From the NCBI GenBank assembly GCA_940671915.1, contig CALNVZ010003426.1, positions 3,127,195 to 3,191,194 of the forward strand: 64,000 nt of DNA, written 5' to 3'. The position numbers were made by a program, and so were the translations under genes. This document shows positions 11,253-22,440 of this stretch, piece by piece; the stretch's first letter is position 1; every line of letters starts with the position of its first letter. Source of the DNA: Paracentrotus lividus (taxonomy: Eukaryota; Echinodermata; Echinoidea; Camarodonta; Echinidae). The notes below the pieces were generated by a model. The model was not told the DNA's origin. It saw only the letters and a program-made list of their open reading frames with translations, and ran no database searches.

Positions 11253-14234
11253 AGAGGAGAAAAAGTCAAAACCATTACCATGAGCAACATGATGACTGAA
11301 TGGCTTCATAACGCGTAACTGATTACTGAATATTGTCTCATAAAAATGTAAGATAGGAGGCCTAAGACATGGCACATAATAAGCCTACAAATGAATAATA
11401 AATGATAATGAATTTCTTGCTGAAGACTTTCTTTTCAATATTTTTTCACATAAGCTTCCCCTTACAATGCCTTAGGTGGTCAGCCATACACATTATGCTC
11501 GTTCCGGATTTATTGGGGAAAAGGGGTGTATTTTAGGGGCTCAGGTAGGGGAAAAGATCCCGAAAATTCATCAAAATAGGGGTCTTTTAGCATTCCCCCC
11601 CCCGACCTATTTTAGGGGTAGTTTTCAATTCTTTGAGGAAAACCCTGGAATAGGGTCCCGAATATGAAAAACCTGAGAAAAGGGGGTGATTTTGCTGGCT
11701 CATCCTCCAAAAGCGTTTAATAGGGGGTAATTTTGATGCAGTTTTCCTTCGAAAAGCCTGTAATCGTGGTAATAGGAAGGTAATTTTGACACGGCTTCTC
11801 CTCCAAACATGCGTGTATGGTCGACCATCTGAGTGGGGAGGGGCGGGTAAAACTCTCAATCACTTCTTACCTGACATGCCCACTGCAATAGTCCTGACTG
11901 TCACATGCGGTCCTCTTGGTCCTTCTCCGCCTCGACCTTCCTTGACAGCAGACACACTGATGTTATATTCACTGCCTGGTGTCAACCCTGTCAATACGAA
12001 CTCCATAATCCGCTGCATACCACTACTCCCATTTAAATCTGTATCGATTCCACCGACTTTTGTCCATTCCTCGTCCATGGATCCTATATAGATCAGGTAG
12101 CTGAGAACTGGTCCATCGCCAGAATCTAGAGATGGAGTCCAGGAACTCCAGTAGATAGTCACTGATGAGGAGCTAATCTGTCCTACTGTTGGACTGGATG
12201 TCAGCACAGGTAATGCTAGGAATGTTAACAATAATAATTTATATCAGATGTGAAGTGGGAACTATAGTTTCGATCAATATTTGTATTGATTGTCCAGTTC
12301 AGTTCAGGATCCACACAAAAACACACAAATATCATGTTATTATATTATTATAATATAATAACATGATATATTTTATTGTAAGGACAATTTATCAAGACTT
12401 TAGCAGGAGGAAAGAACATGAGATGTTCTGTCCAACTCACCTGGGAATGTGCAGATTGATTATATCTATCAGCATATCAAGTTTCCTAACAAAGGACAGT
12501 GATGAGACTGAAAATACTAAAATAATGAATCCCATGATTCATTAGGTAACAGAATGGTCCGGTAATTAAAGAGGGTAAAGGGTGAGAACTTGTTTTGACC
12601 TTCTCATTTGGATGTCTATATACATAAGGATCCACACAAACAAAAACAAAAACAAAAATGTCTCTCGACTGACAGAGGAGGGCAAGGGTTACACATGCAG
12701 TCATTTTCAAAATGGCTTCATCTCGTTACTCTAAGTATGACTGAGGTATTATATAATACACTTCAAAGAAGTATTACCGTAAAAGTAAAAGACAGGAGAG
12801 AGAGTAGCTAGTGAGAAGGACCTAGATTGATTCGACAAATCACCAATGTAGCAGAAGATTTTGTCTCCTTCTTTGAATCCACTGATTAGGAAACTATTGT
12901 TACGGAATACACCATCGATTCTCGTCTTGGAGTACGTTACTGGTGTGGATGAAGAAAGACTCTGGCCGATAGATAGGTTTACGTCTTCAGGAGAAGGTAT
13001 TTCACTGCTGGATTCATTTCTGACAGCACAGGAAACGGAGGCAAACCCAGGATTGGTACGAGGGGTAGTAAACTGGAAATCATCTGTGGTATGTGCGGGG
13101 TGCAAGAAGTTGAAAAAAGAATGGAACTCGTGAAAATATTATTAAACAGTTTACGTTCAATTAATTATTTTCGTAAAATCATGGATCTACAGTGTGTCCC
13201 AGAAAAAAAAGGAAAACCTAACTTTGAAAGCCTCATATTGAAATTAGGTAACTAATGTGACCTCGATATCTATTTAATGATAAAGTGTGACTCATATTCT
13301 ATTCAATGATACCAAATTTATACCTAGGCTATGCTTTAACTGACGACTGGGCACTTGGTCTCTAAAAACAAGCGTCAAATTTGAAATGTGTCAAGTTTGG
13401 CAAAAAAGCAACCCTTGCATTTCAATAGGCCATGTAATCCTTTGTCCCTTTTGTGAATGGACTAAGGAAGGCTGACCTCAAACAATGAATGAATGATCAG
13501 AAAGCCTGGTTGTTTCTGAAAAAACTTGGAACAATGTGTTTTCGACTAAAGTTTTAAAAAACTCGAGTGCTCAGTCATGCATGACAGTACAGGTTTAATT
13601 TTGGTATCACTTGATAGAATATGAGTTACTCTTTGTTATGATATAAAATTGATGACGCATGAATTATACAATTTTAATATCAGGCTCTCAAAGTTGGGTT
13701 TAGTTTTATTTGGGACGCACTGTATAACTACATATACTTGCCTCCTACACATCCGACAAGAGATAAACTACTGTACTCACAAGCTCCTCTCTGGCAAATG
13801 AACTAAGAGTAATTCATAAACATTCTTCAGTAACTCTAGTCATTCGGCAAAAGATCCAAGATTTGAAAATATTTGGGGCAGGGGGCAGCCCAAAATTTTC
13901 CTATGTAAACAAAACGTTCAATTAATTTTTTTAAGTAGGCCGAACTATAATGGATTTGTTACTAGGCTACATGGAATTGCATCCAAATTATCCTACACAT
14001 CCAACAAGAGATAAGACTATACTTACAAGCCCCTCTCTGGCAAATGAAGTTCCTGAGATCATGACAGCCAGCATCGTCCCATCTTCCATGTCTATCCTTT
14101 CTTATGTTAGACCAGAGACAAGCACAGTCCTGTCCGTCTCGACCGTTACCATGGCTATCGTCTGGTTGGTTTGGCGCCCACCCATCGTATCTGGTAATAG
14201 TTATAATACAGACAAACGAACGTTGTTTGTTTCT

Positions 14235-14293
<59 letters not shown>

Positions 14294-14377
14294 ACAAGCA
14301 CGGTAAAATCTGGAGTAATGGTTTGTAATGTTTGTGTTGTGGGTTGGTGCATGTGTGATGGTATGCGCAAGAAAGAT

Positions 14378-14411
<34 letters not shown>

Positions 14412-17400
14412 GAAAAAGTAGGAGACGATGTGTGTATGGTGGGTGGGTGTGGGTGTGTGTTCCTGTGTGTTGCTACTGACATCTCTGCTGGTGTGCTGCA
14501 AGGTGACATCTCACACCATATCTATTTGTTGTTTGTTGACTTTGTTGTTGATTTGTGCTATTGATAGAATGTATTAGGGAGAGCACTTGGATTCATTGTT
14601 GTGTACCTCGGTAAAGCTGACGCGTTCACGCTTAGTCTGACCATAAGCGTCTATAATGTGACTTATCTAAAATTCTCTGTTGCCATATATCTGGTACAGT
14701 ACTAAAAAGGCAAATGATTTCCTAGTATACTGACAGTGGAGAAAGAATGGAAGGAAATTGGCCTTCATCTGATTTCCAAGAAAATTGTTGGCATATAATA
14801 CAAGGTTCTTCCAAGAGATTCACATTTTCCGACTCATATCAATTCTACTCCACGTGAAATGTAAATCTAACGTATGGCATTAAATCTTAACATAAAGACG
14901 CGTCCATTATTTGGGGAGGGGAAACGCAACACTGCATTCATGAGTTTAGTGGAAATACAGCTGAGCGGCGCAGAAAATTATACGGCTCCACATAAATGTC
15001 AACTAAACCCGCGCTGACGACGGGAAGCGAACAGTTGGCAACTGCATGCAATTATTACTTAGCGTACAAAAACTCGCCTAAGAAAACTTCCCTGTGGTTG
15101 AATGGTATTTGTCCGTCGATCTGTTTGAGCAAATTACTCATGGACATGAAAGAAATAATTGAACTTTTATCATAGTTTTCGTAGGTAGATGCTTCAGACC
15201 AGATTGGGGAAAAGGACATTCTGGCAAGCCTATAACACGATTGTGCTGAAGTTGTAATCAGAATCTTTATTTCACATAGATTGATTTTCCAAATGATTAT
15301 TGATATAACTAGTGATCTTGTCACCTCTTGCGAAGACGCCGTCCACATGCGATATGCATGTGATATGCGGAAATATCGACCCATCGAGTAAAGATTCTAT
15401 TGTGATAATGTTCAAAGTGACAGGACTTTGTCTTAACTAATCGAAATGAATGTACCATCTTTGGAAAGCTGAGAATTCAAGCTTTTAAAAACTGCTTGAA
15501 CAGTAAGCTGTAATATAATTATGCGTTATCCAGGAAGATGATTATGCGGCGTATGAGCTATTCTGAGAGCAAAATTGGCCATATTGTACAGGACTTTGAT
15601 CTGACTAGGATTTCGAATTGACACAAGTGACAGGATCTTTTTTTCCCTTTGCAATAAGTTATTCCTATTTTTGAAAAATTCAGACTCTTAGCGTACTTAT
15701 TAAAGTTGAAAATTTCTTTGAAAAGGTAGTTGCTCGCCATAATCAAGAAAACAAAGTGAAAAAACTGTGCAAAATACAAAATGTCTATGGCCGCGTTCGC
15801 TTTGCGTAGAGTGATAGCGCCCTCTTCCCCTTAAGTTTACAACTAGAATTGACATGACACGGTTGTTTCCAGGAAAAGCACCGGAAGAGATATTCTACAT
15901 CAAGACCAATTAAGAGCAATAATCATAATCGTATTTAAAGGGAAATATTTCCGACTTACATCACTGGCGTTCCATCAACCCACAAGAATTGATCTTCGAC
16001 CTGTCTGTCGTCAGCACCAATCCAGAAGCATCTCGTGTTTTCTAAAGCTGGAGTGATGAACGTTGTTAAGAAGGCCTGGAGGTATATACAGACTTTATTT
16101 ATTTGGTTCAAATACATAACTAGTCACAATGGTTTACTATTTTAGGTTAATAAAGAATGGTCTGTATTTGCATTTATATACACTATATACACTATTGAAT
16201 CATAATTCAATATTGTATATAAATAGGTTTTAAAAATACCAAAAATTTTCAATCGACATCTCTAATATCAAAAATCAATATAAATGGCACACTATCAGGG
16301 TTCCTATTATACAATGTGTCCCAGAAAGAGCTTTACACTTTTGAAATGGCTACAAAATGATAAATACAGGGGCGTAGACAGCGGGGGGGGGATGAGGGGA
16401 TGCATCCCCCCCAACTCAAAAGGTGGGGGGATGGCATGTACAATCATGCCCCCCCCCCCACTTTTCACGGGTGATATGTATTTTTTTTTAAAGCTGAAAT
16501 AGGCTTTGCACACTCTCTTTTCTTCCATGGAGCTTTAAAAGTTTTCGCTCGCGCTTCGCGCTCGCATATCATTATTATTATTATTATTATTATCATTATT
16601 AAATCCAGATTAATTATTTCTATATCTATTATATATTTATTTATATTAAGGCCAATAGGCCTACTTATTTTATTATTTCCAGGGAAATTATTTTGTTTTT
16701 CTTCCTAAAGCTCTATTTCTATTTAGTCTATTTACCCTATATGTTTATTTTAATTGTATTCATACTTATAATTGTATTTTTAATTATAATAATATTTGCA
16801 GAGTGAACTAATCTTTAACATAAAATAAATGGTCTAAAATTACCTTTATCTATTAGAGGTGTATGCAGCTCTCGGTATATTTTGCAGTATAACCCATTTG
16901 TGGATACGAAAGATTTTTTTTTTGTACTTAGAATTCTTGGTCCGCTTTTATTTTTACTTTATATTAATGACATAACTAATGCTTCACATAAATTAAAATG
17001 TATATTATTTGCAGATGACACTAGTGTTTTCATGTCCCATAGAGATTTGCACAAACTCCAAACAGAATTTAATCATGAATCTGAAATATTGTCACAATGG
17101 CTTCTTGCCAATAAATTGAGTGTTAACAAAAAGAAAACAAAATTCATGTTATTTACGAATAGAAAAATTAATTTTGAGTTACTAACAATTAAAATGGGGA
17201 ACGAATTGGTATCTCGGGTCAGTGCAATAACTTTCCTTGGTACTAACATTGATGATAAATTAGCATGGAATAATCACATTGGTGTCATTTGTAATAAACT
17301 ATCAAAAAATATTGGTGTAATGTATAAGCTTAAAACAACTCTTCCAAAAAATATTACAATTCAATTATCATGCCATATTTAACGTATGGTATCATTGTGT

Positions 17401-20400
17401 GGGGTAATGCTGCATTAGTTCATTTAGATAAAGTCATTAAACTTCAAAAACGTGCAATAAGAATTATAAGCAACTCATCACATTTATCTCATACTGCACC
17501 TTTGTTTTATTCATTAAAATATTTAAATTTTCAAGACATGTATATATACCAATTTTGTATTTTTATGTATTTATGTATAAATCACCTACTCCCCACACCA
17601 TTGTCTAATTTATTCACTTTAAATTGTAAAATACACAACTACAGTACTAGGAATGCCTATAATTTTCATTTGCCATCCGTGCGTACAAAGTATTATTTAA
17701 GGACAATTTTTTACAAGGGACCAGTTCAATGGAACGCTTTACAAAATGACATTAAATCATCCCCCACATTAAGTTCATTTAAGTCGAAATTGAAGTCATT
17801 TTTAATTAATTTGAATGTTAAGCAAAGCAATGATAACCTTTTCTAAAATTTGTATCAATAAACCAGTGGATTTGTTATGTTTTGTTTGATGTTTTACTGT
17901 TTTGTTATGTTATTATTGTTTTGTCTTCTTTTTATTGAAACATATTGTTAATATAGTATTGTAATATTTATATGTTTTGGGGTCAGCCTCACATAAGGGC
18001 CCAATTCCTTTTTGGCTGCTGCCCACTCATGCATAATTTTTTTTATTGTATTCTATTGTATCTTATTTTTACCTTGTATTCTTATAATCTTATGTTCATG
18101 TGTTTCATGTTTTTTATGCTTGAGAGAAATAAATGGAATTGAATTGAATTGAATTGAATTGAAATCGGGCTCAGGCCCCTAAATTGCTTCTTTTTTTCTT
18201 TTTTTTTAGCTCGCGCTTCGCGCTCGCTTAGAGGAAATAAAAAGTTGGCACATAACCCCAACCCTTCTGGTACGGCATGTTTGTTTAATTTCTTTTGTAA
18301 TCAATTCAGTATTTACTATATTTGTTATGCAAGATTTGATTAATTTAACCTCATAATTTTCCTCTCGCGCTTGGCACTCGCCTAGTATATTAGCTGAGGT
18401 AATTCGGCGCAACCCCCAAATCGGCCCTTTTTATTGCCCCTATTATGTGTGATAGATACAAAAAATACCTCTCGTTTACCTCAAAATTTTCCGCTCGCGC
18501 TAGGCGATCGCGTGGAATTGTATATTTGCTTTGGAAATTCGGCGCAACCCCCTTCCCACCCCCCCCCCATCGGCCCTTTTTTGCCCCTTCTTTGCGTGTA
18601 TAGATACATTAAAACATGTCTTGTTTACCTCAAAATTTTCCGCTCGCGCATCGCGCTCGCCCGGAATTGTATATTTGCTAAGGAAATTCGATGCAACCCC
18701 CAAAATCGGCCCTTTTACCCTTCTTTGTGTGTGTAGATACAAAATTCAAAAAAAAAGAAAAAAAAAACCCACAGGCGTCTCGCTTAACTCAAAATTTTCC
18801 GCTCGCGCTTCGCGCTCGCATGGAATTGTATTTTTGCTGAATAAATTCGACGACCCCCCCCCATGACATTTTTTTCGTCCCTTCATTGTGTGTATAGATA
18901 CAAAAATCACCTTTCGTTTACCTCAAAATTTTTGGCGATATGAGTCTCTGGACCACGAATCACCCCCCCCCCCACATTCGAGGACCTGTCTAGCCACTGG
19001 ATAAACATATAGTTCTTGTTCTTTGGGGGAGGGGGCAGTTCCCAAAACCCGGCACTCTTGGCTGATCACCAGTTTTTCCCATGCAGCGCCTTCTCTTTAG
19101 ATCAGTCTTCCTCTTCCTCTCCGCCAAGCTTCATCTGTAACGTCTTTCAAATAGCTTCTTAAGACTTACATTTTCACTGCTTAATTTCAATACCTCACAT
19201 GTAAAACGTACATTGTAAATCATTATTATAATAAATAAATTTATAATGAGAGATAATGTAACCTACGTCAGTTCTATGAGCTAATGTTCCTAAAGATATA
19301 TGTTTTGTAAGCGAATTATTGTTGTTGTTATTTTTATCATCTGATTAAAATATTGTTTGGTATCTTTAATTAATATATCTTGTCTTAAAGCTTTCGATAA
19401 TCTTTGTACCTACATGAGATTACAATGTTGAATTGTTTGTACTTCATTTTAATGTAGCATTATTTGTTATTAAATTTTTGTATAGCGCCATGAGCGTCAT
19501 ACCTGACGGACGTATGCGCCGTAACAGAATCCACCATTATTTGTATTATTTCTTATATAGGGGAGACTGGGGTAATTATGGCCCCCCTTTTCACATTTCC
19601 TATTACTACCATTAAATGAAAAGTCCAATGATATTCTAAATATGTAAAAATACAGTCGATCCATATACCTATAATATACAAAGGAAAGTATAAGCCTGCT
19701 ACTTCTCATTTGCATATTAATTACCATTATGTTAACAACTTTGGGGGGCCATAATTACCCCACGGGTTGGGGGTATTTATAGCCCCTATTGTAATGACTG
19801 TATAAATTCAAAGATATTATGCTAATTAATGATGGTAATGCATAATAAATGATGTTGGGTATTCCTAATACACTTATCAACCACTAACAATGATTTAATT
19901 GTTGAAACTTTGTACAAAATCGTACAAGTTAATGTCCCCATCTACGCTTATCTGCGCTTATACACTGTTTATGCATTGGGGGCCATAATTACCCCAAATG
20001 ACATTGTCAATTAAATCCCCCTTTACAGCTCTACTATTGAAGATATTCAGGTGGAAGCTCTTCTGTTATGTTTTTTACTTCCTTTTGTTTCAGTTTCAAT
20101 CAAAATTTCATCTTAAATGATTTTAATTAATGATATCACAGTCCACATAAAAAAGCATACTTGCCACTTTCCAACGAACAGAATTGTAATTGCCGTACAT
20201 TTTAGGCTCCCCTTAGCACAAAATATCATGTAAATGGCTTATTTTTCTCATGTAATAGTAGGAAGAGTTTAGCTAGGCATGTGTAAAAATTAAATTATCC
20301 TTGTGTAATGCAGCAAAGAATTATAAGCTCTCAAAGACAAAGGGGCCATAATTACCCCAGTCTCCCCTACATTATGTTGATGCGTCACGGCAATGAATGT

Positions 20401-22440
20401 GGTGAATCAGAATGACAACATACTGAAAATCTTTTATAAAATTCCCTTAATTTTTCCTGATTTTAGGTATTTGTTCAAAATTATTAGACTGGAAAGTGCG
20501 AAACTCATTACACCTACTAGATGAAGTTGATAAGCATTTTAAACATATATGAATATTCATCATGAATATCACCTGTATCTCGTTCGAGTCTACCCGGGGT
20601 AGATTAGCATCGTAGTCTTGGCAAAGAGTCTTTGCCTCATCAAAGTTTACTTCTGTGGTGCTCTCAACGAGATATAGCGCGTCACCTAGTCTTTTCCATT
20701 CAGACGTTGATTGTTGACATAACACTGCATGATTATTATGAGACAAACAAAATAATATGAGTTATATCATTTTTATCTCCTTAGTGGTCTTCCATGAAAA
20801 CCTGATCATGATAGCATGAGCGGCTCCAGAGCATTTCATGGGACGCAAACAACCCCTCCCCCCCCCACACACACACATACTCACACCACACACACACACA
20901 CAGACACACACACACACACACACACTCCCTCCTCCAATATTTTTCTGTTCTTTTCAACATGTTCAAGGCGCAAAATAAATTTGTTGGGGTATAAATTAAA
21001 AAAAGAAATAACCCACAATAAATTCAGATGAAATGTATTATATGAAAAATGAGGAAAGAAAAAGGAAATTGTATTACAACCGGCAATATCCTGGAACTGT
21101 ATTCCAATAACCGTAAGTGAGATGATGTAAACCCCTCACAAAAAGTTTCGCAATAGACTTTGGGCCATGATGACTTTTTCAGGTACGCTTTAGTTTATTC
21201 CTGATATCATACCATTGAAAGATAATTATTCCCCTTTTTTATTTAATATCCTACTTGTAATAATTATGTCATGCTTCAATGCACAGAATATCAGAATATG
21301 GAGAAAAGTAAAAAGTCAAATGTTGCAAAATGCATTTATCAAAGCGAAGTTCCCAAACTTCACTTTAGGTCCTGATAACTTTGGGGATATTTTCTAATTA
21401 TTATTGAATTTTTAGACCATTGTCAGATAATTTATTCCACTTTTCAATGACACCAAATTGTAACGATAGTGTTGTTCCTGCATGGACAGAACACCTGAAT
21501 GTTAGGACAAGTCAGAAGTTAAATGTTGCAAATTGAATGCCTATTGTCTGTTGCGAGCAATAACAATTTTCACCTTTTACTTCGCATTATTTTCGTGAGT
21601 TATGTGCATTCAAATATGATGTTACTATTGCAAATAGGGTATCAATAAAAAGAGAACAAATGAACTTTTTAATGCTATAAAAATTGACAATGATTAAATC
21701 CCACATTAAAATGTATCAAGGTTCCAGTGTTGTGTTACAGAAATTTAAACTGAAAATTATTTTTCGCTTTGTCATGTATTCAAGTGGTATTGAGGGGTTC
21801 TGTGGACACAGGCATGACATCACCCTGACAAATAAGGTATCAATCAAGAGAGGAATAAATTAACTTGACAATGGTATAAAATTCAATAAAAATTAGAAAA
21901 TATCCCCAAAGTTATGCAGGACCTAAAGTGAAGTTGCGGAATTTCAATGTGATCAATAAAAATGCATTTTACAACATTTGACTTTTTACTTTTCTCCATA
22001 TTCTGATATTATGTGCATTCATGATACAATCATTACAAATAGGATATCAATCAAAAGGGGAATAAATTATCTTTCCAATGGAATAAAAATCAGGAATAAC
22101 TAAAGCATACCTGAAAAGTTATCATGACCCAAAGTTGATTTGCGAAACTTTTTGTGAGGGGTTTAGAAAAAAAAAACACAGATGATTAAAATATTAAGAC
22201 ATGCTGCTCATTGGTTACCTTTTCCTGCTATAGCTCCTGCACCTTACACTCTCTTGACCATTCTTTATAAATCCTTTGTAAGGAGTTAGTAATTTACACA
22301 AAAACGAAATAAATGTAAGCATTTTCATGATCAACATTAATTATATAGACACATAGATCTAGAATGTAATTCTTACCGCTTCGAAAACACACGATCACAC
22401 TCGTTGAAATTATAATTCCGATAAACGTTTTGAAAGCCAT
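9829..22440 (-). CDS. Receptor gene A: signal peptide-CTLD(QPD)-Ig-like-FN3-TM-ITAM tail
   Basis: Eight exons: 22440-22377, 20724-20573, 16075-15960, 14190-14027, 13083-12778, 12215-11871, 10879-10780, 10072-9829. GT/AG and phases (1,0,2,1,1,1,2) agree at every junction, giving exactly 497 codons including the stop. Residues 1-21 are a signal peptide. Residues 22-165 are a C-type lectin domain with WIG at 90-92, QPD at 119-121 (galactose-type in this family), WDD at 148-150, and Cys56, 133, 153 and 161. Residues 166-267 are a two-cysteine beta-sandwich, perhaps Ig-like, with several Asn glycosylation sites. Residues 268-382 are FN3. The transmembrane helix is 394-415. The tail has a basic stretch, then Y446 (YELP), Y459 (YQDL), Y476 (YADI) and Y487 (YVNL). 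The last two form a canonical ITAM with spacing 7. LDYVNL also fits an ITIM and pYxN the Grb2 site. Signalling is inferred, not shown. Confidence 0.88.
10127..10604. mobile_element. TA-flanked MITE, family CAGTcTGTGTCA (copy 2)
   Basis: Starts CAGTATGTGTCCCC with AATGGTACAGTTGGGG and ends inverted with CTTGTACCATTTTATTTGAC. It lies in the intron between the transmembrane and tail exons of gene A. The copy at the same place in gene B (27046) shows that it predates the duplication. Confidence 0.75.
11476..11860. repeat. Degenerate G-rich tandem repeat
   Basis: Loosely repeated blocks of AGGGG-TAATTTTGA-GCAG-TTTTCCTC-AAA recur about every 80-90 bases. There is no coding signal. It lies between the transmembrane and FN3 exons of gene A. 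Confidence 0.45.
12329..12369. repeat. Perfect 41-base palindrome
   Basis: Two exact 20-base arms around a single T at 12349 lie in the FN3-to-Ig intron of gene A. The gene B intron lacks it. Confidence 0.9.
13190..13722. mobile_element. TA-flanked MITE, CAGTGtGTCCCA family
   Basis: Left end TA-CAGTGTGTCCCAGAAA and right end TTTGGGACGCACTG-TA, with further inverted words (AACCTAACTTTGA and CAAAGTTGGGTTT). It has no transposase. It is also present in gene B (30705-31962), so the insertion predates the duplication. Confidence 0.8.
13740..13801 (-). pseudogene. Duplicated 3' fragment of the third lectin exon
   Basis: This piece nearly repeats 13990-14047, the end of the third lectin exon plus its donor: FICQRGA followed by GTGAGT. 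The upstream part of the exon and an acceptor are missing, so it cannot be a lectin exon by itself. The same duplicate lies in gene B near 31980-32042. Confidence 0.6.
14236..14410. repeat. Poly(T) run and (GT)n microsatellite
   Basis: About 50 T residues lie at 14236-14285, followed by a (GT)n tract at about 14381-14410, just upstream of the third lectin exon acceptor of gene A. Confidence 0.95.
14411..15959. other. Intron of gene A, no other feature seen
   Basis: AT-rich sequence between the second and third lectin exons. Both strands show only short open frames without family resemblance. Confidence 0.6.
16360..16525. mobile_element. G-run/C-run small element
   Basis: Starts GGGGCGTAGACAGCGGGGG and contains paired G and C homopolymer runs around GATGCATCC and CATGCC. 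This layout is typical of short repeated elements of marine invertebrates. It is absent from the same intron of gene B. Confidence 0.45.
16600..18162 (+). mobile_element. CR1/L2-superclade LINE, 5'-truncated, C-terminal RT half
   Basis: Two frames (16882-17382 and 17370-17846) are one reverse transcriptase broken by a single frameshift near 17370. The first has LGPLLFLLYINDI, LFADDTSVF (catalytic FADD) and NKLSVNKKKTKFMLF. The second has MPYLTYGIIVWGN, LQKRAIRIISN and the C-terminal domain. The 3' end is a tandem GAATT tail at 18136-18162, as in CR1/L2-like elements that end in short repeats. It sits in the long intron between the first and second lectin exons of gene A and is absent at that place in gene B. 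The 5' boundary is approximate. Confidence 0.85.
18205..18960. repeat. ~150-bp tandem repeat centred on GCTCGCGCTTCGCGCTCGC
   Basis: A near-palindromic GC-rich core recurs at about 18209, 18361, 18490, 18640 and 18799 with spacing of about 130-160 bases. Most copies are preceded by CTCAAAATTTTCC and followed by GGAATTGTAT and a C-rich stretch. A further core at 16544 lies on the other side of the LINE, so the LINE probably landed in this array. Confidence 0.75.
19046..19550 (+). mobile_element. CR1 LINE 3' end (remnant)
   Basis: The sequence matches the 3' end of the larger CR1 copy at 38620-39150, including GCGCCATGAGCGTCAT-CTGACGGACGT. It begins inside the last coding part (CCCGGCACTCTTGG). 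The rest of the element is missing from the A copy, so it was deleted or replaced here. Confidence 0.75.
19560..20367. mobile_element. TA-flanked MITE with GGGGAGACTGGGGTAATTAT ends
   Basis: Exact inverted ends GGGGAGACTGGGGTAATTAT and ATAATTACCCCAGTCTCCCC are bounded by TA on both sides. Gene B carries the uninterrupted site (about 39148-39165), which shows an 808-bp insertion with TA duplication. The inner word GGGGCCATAATTACCCC is repeated near 19740 and 19978. No open frame. Confidence 0.85.
20868..20926. repeat. (CA)n microsatellite
   Basis: Interrupted CA repeat upstream of the first lectin exon of gene A. It is shared with gene B at 39631-39690. Confidence 0.95.
21130..22163. mobile_element. 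Long palindromic MITE with AACCCCTCACAAAAAGT ends
   Basis: Inverted ends AACCCCTCACAAAAAGTTTC / GAAACTTTTTGTGAGGGGTT continue inward as long inverted arms; words around 21350 recur inverted around 21930. It is flanked by TA (21128 and 22164). Gene B has no element at the same place (near 39905). No coding frame. Confidence 0.85.

Noticed and set aside
14201..14509. Frames with poly-Lys/poly-Phe and Thr-His repeats
   Set aside because: Produced by the poly(T) and (GT)n tracts.
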